Assembly (NCBI GenBank): GCA_964517355.1
Contig: CAZFCK010000244.1
Location: 1-6,918, forward strand
Origin: CAZFCK01 sp964517355
GTDB lineage: Bacteria; Desulfobacterota; Desulfovibrionia; Desulfovibrionales; Desulfovibrionaceae
Length of the DNA stretch: 6,918 nucleotides
Direction of reading: 5' to 3'
Made by a program: the position numbers and the translations under genes
Notes under the pieces: model-generated
Databases searched by the model: none
What the model saw: the letters and a program-made list of their open reading frames with translations, nothing else
What the model was told of the DNA's origin: nothing
In this document: positions 1 to 6,144 of the stretch, in pieces
Numbering within the stretch: position 1 is the stretch's first letter
Layout of the letters: each line of letters opens with the position of its first letter

Positions 1-102
1 TTACGGATGGCGACAGCAACGCTAAGGGTTTCCCCCTCGCATATCCAGTGAATTATTCAGCGTTTCCTAAGAAATACGGCCTGGGAAAAAAGCAAAAGTG
101 TG
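1..102. other. Non-coding flank downstream of trkH
   Basis: This short stretch lies between the left edge of the window and the trkH stop codon. I see no convincing gene: a 16-codon plus-strand open frame from the window edge ends in TGA near position 51 and cannot be identified. On the minus strand, after the trkH stop, there is a T-rich run (complement of the A-run around 86-96), but no hairpin precedes it, so I do not call a terminator. Confidence 0.5.
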
Positions 103-1551
103 TCACTTGCGCCAGAATTCAGGCACCAGAAGAATAATGACGGTATAAATTTCGAGCCGCCCCAGAATCATGCAGAAAAGCAGCACCCATTTTCCCAGAA
201 CCGGTATATGCGCATAATTCTCTGCAGGCCCCACAGTGCCCAGACCGGGGCCGATGTTGCCTATGCATGCCGCCACTGAGGCGAAAGCCGTTAGAACATC
301 CACGCCCAACGCGCTCATAACAAGCGAGGCAAGCACGAACAGCCCCAGATAGAGGACGAAGAAACCCCAAATCCCTGAAAGAACCTCGGGTTTGACTATT
401 TGTCCTCCCAACTTCACATGCTTGACGGCGCGCGGATGCACCAGGCGTATGAGTTCATGGTAGGAATGCTTTATGAGCAGCAGGATACGCATGCATTTCA
501 TACCCCCGCCTGTGGACCCGGCGCAACCGCCTATGAACATGAGGATAAACAATATGGCCTGGGGCAATGCCGGCCATAGTTCATAGTCCGCCGTGGCATA
601 GCCCGTGGTGGTGCATATGGAGATGACCTGGAAGGCGCTCTGCCGGATGGCCTCGAGCGGTGAATCATAATTGACGCCATATATGAACAAGGCAATGAGC
701 AAAATGCAGGCCACTGTGATGAAGGCGTAAAAACGAAATTCCGGGTCCCGCAGCAAATACAGGGGCTTTCCTCGCAACAAACGGTAGTGCAGGGAAAAAT
801 TGGCCCCGGCGATGAACATGAAAAGGATGATCACCCAATCAATGTATGCGCTGTTGTACTGCCCTATGGAACTGTTTTTGGTGGAAAACCCTCCCGTGGC
901 CATGGTGCCGAAGGTGTGGCAGACGGCATCGAAAAAATCCATGCCCCCCAGCATCAGCAGCACCGTTTCCAGCACCGTGAACAGGAGATAAACCTGCCAG
1001 AGCAACATGGCCGTGTCTTTGATGCGCGGCTTGAGTTTATCCGGCACCGGTCCCGGCACTTCGGCTTTGTAAAGCTGCATGCCCCCGACGCCCAAAAACG
1101 GCAAAATAGCCAGGGAAAAAACTATAATACCCATGCCCCCAAGCCAATGGGTCAGGCTGCGCCACAGCAAAAGCCCCCTGGGAACGGCTTCTATGTTTGT
1201 GAGCACCGAGGCCCCGGTGGTGGTAAAACCGGAAACCGACTCAAAAACGGAATCCACGAGCAGATCGAAAACATTGCCGAAATAAAATGGAAGGGCGCCG
1301 AATATGCCCACCGCGAACCAGCCCAGGGCCACCACCACGATGCCTTCGCGGTGGCTCATGACCGTGACGACTGACTTGCGGTAGAAAAACAGCAGCAGCA
1401 CGCCGCACATGAGCGTGACGGCCATGGACAACGTCAGTGGTACGGCGCTGCCGTCCTGGCTGGCAATGGCGTAGCCCAGGGGAAAGAGCATGGTCAGCCC
1501 CGTCGCGCAAATGATCGCCCCCAAGGCGTAGAAAGCGAAACCTAAGCGCAC
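103..1551 (-). CDS. trkH: TrkH-family potassium uptake channel subunit
   Basis: This is the potassium-translocating membrane subunit of the Trk system, a 482-residue inner-membrane protein of usual TrkH length. It is hydrophobic throughout and shows the four pore-loop repeats of the TrkH/Ktr superfamily. The filter segments are TTTG (110-113), ATGG (218-221), TTTGY (314-318) and GNIGPG (431-436). The family signatures GGCAGSTGGGMK (341-352) and GRLEIYT (464-470) are also present. Translation most likely starts at GTG 1549-1551, because the next residues match the usual TrkH start and a GGAG lies 10 bases upstream inside the end of trkA. The trkA stop is one base away, so the two genes should be co-transcribed and translationally coupled. 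The family imports K+ under control of TrkA. No filter residue looks missing. No terminator was found after it. Confidence 0.95.
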   Translation of the reverse strand: MRLGFAFYALGAIICATGLTMLFPLGYAIASQDGSAVPLTLSMAVTLMCGVLLLFFYRKSVVTVMSHREGIVVVALGWFAVGIFGALPFYFGNVFDLLVDSVFESVSGFTTTGASVLTNIEAVPRGLLLWRSLTHWLGGMGIIVFSLAILPFLGVGGMQLYKAEVPGPVPDKLKPRIKDTAMLLWQVYLLFTVLETVLLMLGGMDFFDAVCHTFGTMATGGFSTKNSSIGQYNSAYIDWVIILFMFIAGANFSLHYRLLRGKPLYLLRDPEFRFYAFITVACILLIALFIYGVNYDSPLEAIRQSAFQVISICTTTGYATADYELWPALPQAILFILMFIGGCAGSTGGGMKCMRILLLIKHSYHELIRLVHPRAVKHVKLGGQIVKPEVLSGIWGFFVLYLGLFVLASLVMSALGVDVLTAFASVAACIGNIGPGLGTVGPAENYAHIPVLGKWVLLFCMILGRLEIYTVIILLVPEFWRK

Positions 1552-1552
1552 G

Positions 1553-2950
1553 TCACATTTGCTCCAGCTTGACCATCAGACTCTGCTCCACACGTGAGAT
1601 CATTTTCCGCGTGCTGAAAATAATGATGCGATCCTGCGGCTCGATGACGCTCTCGCCATGAGGCACAATGACCTGCTCCCCTCGAATGATGCACAAGAGC
1701 AGCGCCCCTTTCGGGAAATTGACCTCGCGCAAGGGCTTGCCCACGATATCGGAATGATCCTGGGCGATAGCCTCCAGGGTTTCGGCCTCGTCGCCCTTTA
1801 TCGCGGTGGAGGATATCACCTTGCCGCGCCGCACATAATGCAGAATGCTGTTGACCGCCGAAAGTCTGGGACTGACGCTGTGCTCTATGCCGATGGCCTG
1901 CACCAGGGGCAGGTAAGCCGTTTTATTGATGCGCGTTATGGTACGTTTGGCGCCCAGATTTTTGGCAAGCAGCGAGGTCAGGATGTTGCTTTCTTCATCT
2001 CCGGTCACGGAAACGACAACATCCATGCCTCCCACGTTCTCTTCACTCAAAAAGCCCTGATCAGTGCCGTCTCCATGCAATACGATAGTTTTATTTAGTT
2101 TTTCAGCCAAATATCGACAACGTTCCTCGCTGCTGTCCACCAGTTTGGTATGGTAGCCGCGTTGTTCGAACAACCCGGCCACGCGCAATCCTATATTACC
2201 GCCACCGATGATCAGAACATCGCGGATATGGCCGTGTCCACAGGCGCAGGCATTGCGAATTTTGTCCAATTCCTTTTTTTCACAGACGAAATAAACCAAG
2301 TCGCCCTGTTCTATGGTATCCAGGCCCGTGGGGATGATCAACCGCTCGCCCCGCACGATGGCGCCCACGATCACGCGGATATCGTCCACACGCTGCCTGA
2401 GTTGCGTCAGCGGGACATTCACCAGCGGCCCCTGGACCACGCGGATGCCCACCATCACGACACGTCCCTCGGCAAATTCAATATATTCCGTAGCGCCAGG
2501 CACCGTGATCAGCCTGTCGATGTGCTTCACCACTTCCACTTCCGGATTGATGACCATGCCGATGTTCAGGAAATCCTTTGAAAGGGCGTCGCGGTAAAGC
2601 GTATACTCCTCATTGCGGATGCGCGCCAGCTTCAGGGCTTTGGGCGCGAGCACGTTGGCGAAAAAGCAGGCGATGATATTGGTTTCATCGCTGTCGGTCA
2701 CGGCGAGAATGATATCGGCCTCGGAAATCCCCGCCTCGTCCAGTACCCTGGGGCTGGAGCCCGACCCCTGGATCGTCTGCACGTCGGCGTATTCATTCAA
2801 CCGTTTCAGAGCGTCCGCGCTGCGGTCGATGATGACAACCTGTTTGTTTTCTTGCGCCAAGCGTTCGGCAATGTGGAACCCCACCTCGCCGCACCCCACA
2901 ATGATGATCTTGAGGTGGCCCACTTTCATCTCGCGATTAAAAAATTTCAT
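1553..2950 (-). CDS. trkA: TrkA, regulatory NAD-binding subunit of Trk potassium uptake
   Basis: This is the cytoplasmic gating subunit of the Trk K+ system and the partner of TrkH encoded directly downstream. From the start chosen here it is 465 residues, close to the usual TrkA length (about 455-460). It has the tandem RCK layout. The first Rossmann fold (about 14-133) has GCGEVG at 19-24 and Asp42 ending beta-2. A first TrkA-C domain follows (about 153-228). The second Rossmann fold (about 244-363) has GGGNIG at 249-254 and Asp272. The second TrkA-C domain is at about 378-463. The family binds NAD(H) and other nucleotides and gates TrkH. The start is uncertain. The frame is open to an ATG at 3044-3046 (497 residues) with a good AGAGGA ribosome site, but that extension uses many rare-looking codons (AGG, ATA, AGA, TTA) and matches nothing in the family. 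ATG 2927-2929 (458 residues) is the other option. Confidence 0.93.
   Translation of the reverse strand: MKFFNREMKVGHLKIIIVGCGEVGFHIAERLAQENKQVVIIDRSADALKRLNEYADVQTIQGSGSSPRVLDEAGISEADIILAVTDSDETNIIACFFANVLAPKALKLARIRNEEYTLYRDALSKDFLNIGMVINPEVEVVKHIDRLITVPGATEYIEFAEGRVVMVGIRVVQGPLVNVPLTQLRQRVDDIRVIVGAIVRGERLIIPTGLDTIEQGDLVYFVCEKKELDKIRNACACGHGHIRDVLIIGGGNIGLRVAGLFEQRGYHTKLVDSSEERCRYLAEKLNKTIVLHGDGTDQGFLSEENVGGMDVVVSVTGDEESNILTSLLAKNLGAKRTITRINKTAYLPLVQAIGIEHSVSPRLSAVNSILHYVRRGKVISSTAIKGDEAETLEAIAQDHSDIVGKPLREVNFPKGALLLCIIRGEQVIVPHGESVIEPQDRIIIFSTRKMISRVEQSLMVKLEQM
1562..1565 (-). promoter_or_regulatory. Ribosome binding site of trkH
   Basis: A GGAG on the minus strand lies inside the last codons of trkA, 10 bases before the GTG start of trkH. 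It supports the GTG start and translational coupling. Confidence 0.55.
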
Positions 2951-2999
2951 ACGGGATCTGTAATCCAAAGTACGCTGTAAATCCAGTCCTTGCCTGATT

Positions 3000-3016
3000 A
3001 TTATCCGCCTGATAAT
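3000..3016. repeat. Perfect inverted repeat ATTATC-N5-GATAAT
   Basis: Two 6-base arms (3000-3005 and 3011-3016) flank CGCCT. The left arm coincides with the predicted trkA -10 box, and the whole dyad lies between the trkA -10 and the shared -35 octamer. Its size and place suit a repressor or activator site acting on trkA, but no regulator is identified. Confidence 0.4.
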
Positions 3017-3029
3017 TGCTTCCTGTTGA
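3000..3029 (-). promoter_or_regulatory. Candidate trkA-trkH promoter
   Basis: Read on the minus strand there is TCAACA (4/6 to the -35 consensus) at 3024-3029, an 18-base spacer, and GATAAT (5/6 to the -10) at 3000-3005. Transcription would start near 2993, giving a leader of about 43 bases to the ATG at 2950. If used, it excludes the upstream ATG at 3046 as a start. The assignment is by pattern only. Confidence 0.4.
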
Positions 3030-3055
3030 CATCCCGCACCAGGCATAGTTATCCT
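3026..3055 (+). promoter_or_regulatory. Candidate dacB promoter, nearly leaderless
   Basis: A perfect -35 box TTGACA (3026-3031) is followed after 18 bases by TATCCT (4/6 to the -10, with the key T, A and final T) at 3050-3055. The expected transcription start falls at about 3061-3063, on or next to the dacB ATG. No Shine-Dalgarno sequence precedes that ATG, which fits a leaderless message. The -35 shares its bases with the opposing trkA -35. Confidence 0.5.
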
Positions 3056-3057
3056 CT
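3047..3057 (-). promoter_or_regulatory. Shine-Dalgarno-like site for the upstream trkA ATG
   Basis: On the minus strand AGAGGA (3052-3057) sits 5 bases before the ATG at 3044-3046, in frame with trkA. It is the best ribosome-site match near any possible trkA start, and it argues for the 497-residue form. The same bases, read on the plus strand, form much of the predicted dacB -10 (TATCCT), so the match may be a by-product of that box. Confidence 0.3.
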
Positions 3058-3062
3058 ACTCT

Positions 3063-4811
3063 ATGACTTCACGCTATTACAATAAATATCCGCTCCTGTT
3101 ACGGGCTCTGCTCGTTTGTCTTGCCATCGCCCTGCCTTTCATGGCGGGCTGCTCGCTTATCGGTTTTTCCCACGACGACGACGCTCAGGTGCAGCCGCCG
3201 CAAGGTCTGGTCTGGGACGAGCATAGTACCCGGCAAAGCCCCCCCGCTCCCAAGGTCCGCCCCCTCGCCTCCACCAAGCTGCAACAGCTCACGCCCCCGG
3301 CGACTCCTCAAGCCGTGCGCCTTGGAAAGGATCTGGACGAGCTGCTCACGCATTCCGCCCTCTCAAAAGGAAACGGTATATTGGGTATTGCAGTGGTGAA
3401 CCTTGCGGACAATACTCTAATCTATGAGCGCAATGCGCACACAAAGCTGGTGCCGGCCTCAAACATGAAACTCTTCACCACCGCCGCGGCGCTTGAGATG
3501 CTCTCGCCCGACTATGTGTATGAAACCACATTTGAAATCAACGGCAATCTTTCCCAAGGAAGCGTACAGGGCGACTTGGTGGTCCGCGGCTCCGGCGACC
3601 CCACCATTGCGGCGCGCAACAACGGGTGGAACACTCTGGCGGTTTTTACGTCCTGGGCTCGCGAACTCAAACAAAAAGGCATCTCCGTGATTCACGGCGA
3701 CCTCATTGGCGACGCCTCTTTTTTCAAACGGTTCGTTTACTGTCCGGGCTGGGACCCGAGAGATGAACCCGTTTGGTACGCGGCGCAGACCGGCGCCCTT
3801 TCCTTGAACGAAAACACCATCAAAATCTTCGCGCGACCCGGAAAAACAAAAGGATCGCCGGTGCGGATAGAACTGGACCCGGAAACCAGCCATGTGCGCT
3901 TGGAAAACACCGCGAAAACAGGTTCGCGAAAATCGCGCGACACCTTGGCCATCACACGCCGTTGCGGCGAAAACACCATTGTGGTTTCAGGGTCACTGCC
4001 CACACGCTCGCGCGAAGTCGTCCGCACTTTGACCATAGATGATCCGGCAACGTTTTTTATGGATGTTCTGGCCCAGGTGTTTGCCGCACAAGGCATAACC
4101 GTCACGGGCAAGGTCCGCGTGGTGCGGGAGCCCAACAGCATCCCCAAAGGGCTCTTGGTCTTGCGCCATACCTCCCCCAGGCTCAGTCAGCTCATCGATT
4201 TCACCAACACGGAGAGCAATAATTTTTATGCCGAGCAATTACTACGCACCATAGGGGGGCATTTACGCGGCAGCGGCAGCCGCGAGGACGGCGCAGCCGT
4301 CATTTCCTCCTGGATGACCAACATGGGCGTGCCCCAGCAGGAATTCACCATGATCGACGGCTCAGGCCTTTCCCGCCACAACAGCATTTCCCCCTACGCC
4401 GTCATAACCCTGCTGCGCGCCATGCATGCCAGCCCCTACGGCTTGATCTACAAAAATTCCCTGCCCATTGCCGGAGAAAAAGGCACCCTGCGCCGGCGTA
4501 TGCGCGGCACTCTCGCCCAGTCCCAGGTTAAAGCCAAAACCGGCTATATGAAGGGCGTCACCAGTCTGGGCGGCTATACCGAAAGCCTCGATGGGCAGCC
4601 GCTGGCCTTTTCCATCATCTACAACGGACGCCATCCCTCGACCAGTTACGTGAAATCTCTTGAAAACGACATCTGCGTTCTGCTTCGATCCCATGAAACA
4701 GGTTTGGCTGAAAACGCGGCGCCTCAAAACGCCCCGGCACATGCCGTACCTCCCGCGGATGCGACGCCACAGGACGGGTCCTCCCCCCCCGGGCTGGACA
4801 AGGCCGCCTGA
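3063..4811 (+). CDS. dacB: D-alanyl-D-alanine carboxypeptidase/endopeptidase, PBP4 family (probable lipoprotein)
   Basis: This is a class C penicillin-binding protein that trims pentapeptides and cuts cross-links in peptidoglycan, acting in the periplasm. The serine-hydrolase motifs are all present: SNMK at 133-136 (nucleophile Ser133, Lys136), SNN at 385-387 and KTG at 492-494. The PBP4 hallmark DGSGLSRHN is at 432-440 and RGSGDP at 175-180. At 582 residues it exceeds E. coli PBP4 (477). The excess is a Pro-rich linker (about 31-85) and an Ala/Pro-rich tail (about 545-582). The N-terminus has Arg/Lys, a hydrophobic core and FMAGC ending at Cys30, a plausible though non-classical lipobox (Met at -3), so membrane anchoring is likely but not certain. 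ATG 3063 is the only start that keeps the signal peptide, because an in-frame stop lies just upstream (3027-3029). It is divergent from trkA. Confidence 0.94.
   Translation: MTSRYYNKYPLLLRALLVCLAIALPFMAGCSLIGFSHDDDAQVQPPQGLVWDEHSTRQSPPAPKVRPLASTKLQQLTPPATPQAVRLGKDLDELLTHSALSKGNGILGIAVVNLADNTLIYERNAHTKLVPASNMKLFTTAAALEMLSPDYVYETTFEINGNLSQGSVQGDLVVRGSGDPTIAARNNGWNTLAVFTSWARELKQKGISVIHGDLIGDASFFKRFVYCPGWDPRDEPVWYAAQTGALSLNENTIKIFARPGKTKGSPVRIELDPETSHVRLENTAKTGSRKSRDTLAITRRCGENTIVVSGSLPTRSREVVRTLTIDDPATFFMDVLAQVFAAQGITVTGKVRVVREPNSIPKGLLVLRHTSPRLSQLIDFTNTESNNFYAEQLLRTIGGHLRGSGSREDGAAVISSWMTNMGVPQQEFTMIDGSGLSRHNSISPYAVITLLRAMHASPYGLIYKNSLPIAGEKGTLRRRMRGTLAQSQVKAKTGYMKGVTSLGGYTESLDGQPLAFSIIYNGRHPSTSYVKSLENDICVLLRSHETGLAENAAPQNAPAHAVPPADATPQDGSSPPGLDKAA
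4783..4790 (+). repeat. Homopolymer run of eight C near the dacB 3' end
   Basis: Eight consecutive C bases encode part of the Ser-Pro-Pro-Gly stretch in the dacB tail. Only about eight residues follow, so slippage would change the extreme C-terminus and not the catalytic domain. Gaining one C would extend the frame to a stop at 4946-4948. Confidence 0.6.
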
Positions 4812-4859
4812 GTCCCTTTCCGTATGAATTTACGCCGTTCCGGCTCGCCAGGGAGGAAC

Positions 4860-4889
4860 CTCACGGGAGATACCTCCCCTTGAGATTCT
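4860..4889 (+). terminator. Candidate intrinsic terminator after dacB
   Basis: CTCA (4860-4863) pairs with TGAG (4881-4884), and GGGAG (4865-4869) with CTCCC (4874-4878) around the loop ATAC, with a small internal loop between the two helices. ATTCTT follows, a poor U-tract. It sits about 50 bases after the dacB stop. The helix is good but the tail is weak. Confidence 0.4.
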
Positions 4890-4921
4890 TATGCCTTGCT
4901 CCATTTCCCCGCCACGCAGCA

Positions 4922-4935
4922 AAGGCTCAAGCCTT
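4922..4935. repeat. Short palindrome AAGGCT-CA-AGCCTT
   Basis: Perfect 6-base arms separated by two bases lie in the intergenic region, with no T-run after them, so it is not a terminator. It could be a protein-binding site or chance; nothing nearby decides. Confidence 0.3.
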
Positions 4936-5059
4936 GCTTCCCGAATGACCTCCTTCCGAGTGCGTTCCGCGAACACTCCAACTCTCCAGAATCTTGTCCA
5001 TTTGTTATTTCCCTCTTCTTTTGTTACGAAAATATCACATGGAAAGACACGGCCACGCA

Positions 5060-5088
5060 TTGCACCCCCGCCCGGGAGAGCGTATATT
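5060..5088 (+). promoter_or_regulatory. Candidate promoter of the BMP-trmO unit
   Basis: TTGCAC (5060-5065, 3/6 to the -35) is followed after 17 bases by TATATT (5083-5088, 5/6 to the -10). Transcription would begin near 5095, giving a leader of about 43 bases that contains the GAGGAG ribosome site. The -10 box lies between arms GGAGA (5075-5079) and TCTCC (5089-5093), a dyad that could be an operator. Confidence 0.4.
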
Positions 5089-5123
5089 TCTCCTCACTTT
5101 CCGCCACACACAAGACCATAAAC

Positions 5124-5129
5124 GAGGAG
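5124..5129 (+). promoter_or_regulatory. Ribosome binding site that fixes the BMP gene start
   Basis: GAGGAG ends 8 bases before the ATG at 5138. It selects this start over an in-frame ATG at 4994, and the protein from here begins with a proper signal peptide. Confidence 0.8.
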
Positions 5130-5137
5130 TTGTCACC

Positions 5138-6121
5138 ATGGCGCGCTTGTTCATATTACTCTCGCTCTTCTGCTGCATCGCCGCTCCGGCATGGGGCCTG
5201 ACGGTCGCGTTTTTGCCCGGCGCCGGCGGACTGGACAGTCCGTTCAACGTCCTCGCGTACAAAGGATTGGCTCAGGCCAAGACGGATCTGGGTATCGAAT
5301 TGCGCTCCCGGCAAGGGCTTGAGGGTACCTGGAACGAAGACGAAGCCCAACGGCAGCTCGATTCCCTGCTCAAACAACCGGTGGACGTCATCGTGGCCAA
5401 CGGCCTGGAGTGGGCTTCCGCCGTTTCACAACTCGCGGCAAGCCATCCCGAAGTGCGCTTCATTCTCCTGGACGCCGCGCTTCCGGACTTGCCCAATGTT
5501 TCGTGCGCCACCTTCGCAAACGCCGAAGGCGGCTACCTTGCCGGCGCGTTGGCCGGCTGGATGACCGGCACAAACCGCGTGGCCTTTATCGGGGGCGTGG
5601 ATATCCCCTCTGTACAGGCGTTCCAGCAGGGCTTTGAGCAGGGAGTGGCCTATGCCGCCCCCGAAACGGCCGTGATGATCCGCTACATCTCTCAAGGGCG
5701 TGATTTCTCGGGTTTCAGTTCCCCCGATCTGGGGCGCGAGAACGCTGCCGACCTCTATGGACAAGACGCGGATATCATTTTCGCCGTTGCCGGAGAATCA
5801 GGCCTTGGCGTCATCCAGGCAGCACAGAATGCGGACCGGTATGTCATCGGCGTGGATTATGACCAGGACGCCCTGGCAAAAGGGCATGTGCTCGCCAGCA
5901 TTATCAAACGTGTGGACAATGCCGTGTATGAGGAAATCGGACGCATCGCCCGCGACGCATTCCAACCCGGCATCCATGTTTACGGCTTGCTCGACGGAGG
6001 TTTGAGCATCAGCGAAATGCAATATACCCGGGAAAACATTCCCAACGTTGTACAGGAAAAACTTCTCGAACTGGAAGAAAAACTGCGGCACTCCGTTATC
6101 GTGCCCGCAAAGCAGCAGTGA
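5138..6121 (+). CDS. BMP/PnrA-family periplasmic substrate-binding protein
   Basis: This is a 327-residue binding protein of the basic membrane protein (BMP, PF02608) family, whose characterised members (PnrA type) bind purine nucleosides for ABC import. It starts with a Sec signal: Arg3, a hydrophobic core and APAWG, with likely cleavage after Gly20. There is no lipobox, so it should be soluble in the periplasm, unlike the many lipoprotein members. Family-like blocks are GLDSPFN (31-37, the usual DxSFN region), FANAEGGYLAGALAG (126-140), VAFIGGVDIPSVQAFQQGF (148-166), IIFAVAGESGLGV (213-225), YVIGVDYDQ (235-243) and YGLLDGGLS (282-290). No permease or ATPase gene lies alongside in the window, so it is an orphan here. 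It is followed by trmO after 23 bp. The ligand cannot be told from sequence, and a nucleoside is inferred from the family. Confidence 0.88.
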   Translation: MARLFILLSLFCCIAAPAWGLTVAFLPGAGGLDSPFNVLAYKGLAQAKTDLGIELRSRQGLEGTWNEDEAQRQLDSLLKQPVDVIVANGLEWASAVSQLAASHPEVRFILLDAALPDLPNVSCATFANAEGGYLAGALAGWMTGTNRVAFIGGVDIPSVQAFQQGFEQGVAYAAPETAVMIRYISQGRDFSGFSSPDLGRENAADLYGQDADIIFAVAGESGLGVIQAAQNADRYVIGVDYDQDALAKGHVLASIIKRVDNAVYEEIGRIARDAFQPGIHVYGLLDGGLSISEMQYTRENIPNVVQEKLLELEEKLRHSVIVPAKQQ

Positions 6122-6131
6122 AAACGTCTGC

Positions 6132-6135
6132 GGAG
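6132..6135 (+). promoter_or_regulatory. Ribosome binding site of trmO
   Basis: GGAG lies 9 bases before the ATG at 6145. It favours this start over the in-frame GTG at 6118, which overlaps the stop of the preceding gene but has no comparable site. Confidence 0.65.
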
Positions 6136-6144
6136 ATTATACGT

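Larger units (their letters stand above)
4812..5137. other. 326-bp intergenic region between dacB and the BMP gene
   Basis: I see no credible gene here on either strand. A 76-codon minus-strand frame and two plus-strand frames cross it, but they lack ribosome sites and any recognisable motif. The region holds a candidate dacB terminator (4860-4889), a 14-base palindrome (4922-4935), a candidate promoter (5060-5088) inside a short dyad, and the ribosome site of the next gene. Its middle (about 4990-5040) is T-rich and unlike the flanking coding sequence. Confidence 0.6.

Noticed and set aside
787..1374. 195-codon plus-strand open frame opposite trkH
   Set aside because: It lies wholly antisense to a well-recognised gene, is rich in His, Gln and Gly without any motif, and has no ribosome site.
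1658..2581. Plus-strand open frames opposite trkA (about 143-146 codons)
   Set aside because: They mirror the conserved RCK coding sequence, with no motif of their own.
3459..4742. Minus-strand open frames opposite dacB
   Set aside because: All overlap the catalytic-domain coding sequence of dacB and show no recognisable domain or start signal.
4830..5060. 76-codon minus-strand frame in the dacB-BMP intergenic region
   Set aside because: It is Arg/Gly/Glu-rich with no motif, no Shine-Dalgarno sequence and no partner gene, and it crosses the predicted terminator. Most likely chance in a GC-rich gap.
5050..5064. Sigma-54-like GG...TTGCA element
   Set aside because: The GG and GC pairs are one base too close (9 bases between them instead of 10), a spacing that normally abolishes sigma-54 recognition.
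4994..5137. 48-residue N-terminal extension of the BMP protein from ATG 4994
   Set aside because: The GAGGAG site and the signal peptide both place the start at 5138; the extension would bury the signal peptide and covers the promoter.
6118..6144. GTG start for trmO overlapping the preceding stop codon
   Set aside because: The overlap is tempting, but the GGAG at 6132 serves ATG 6145 and the family N-terminus fits the later start.
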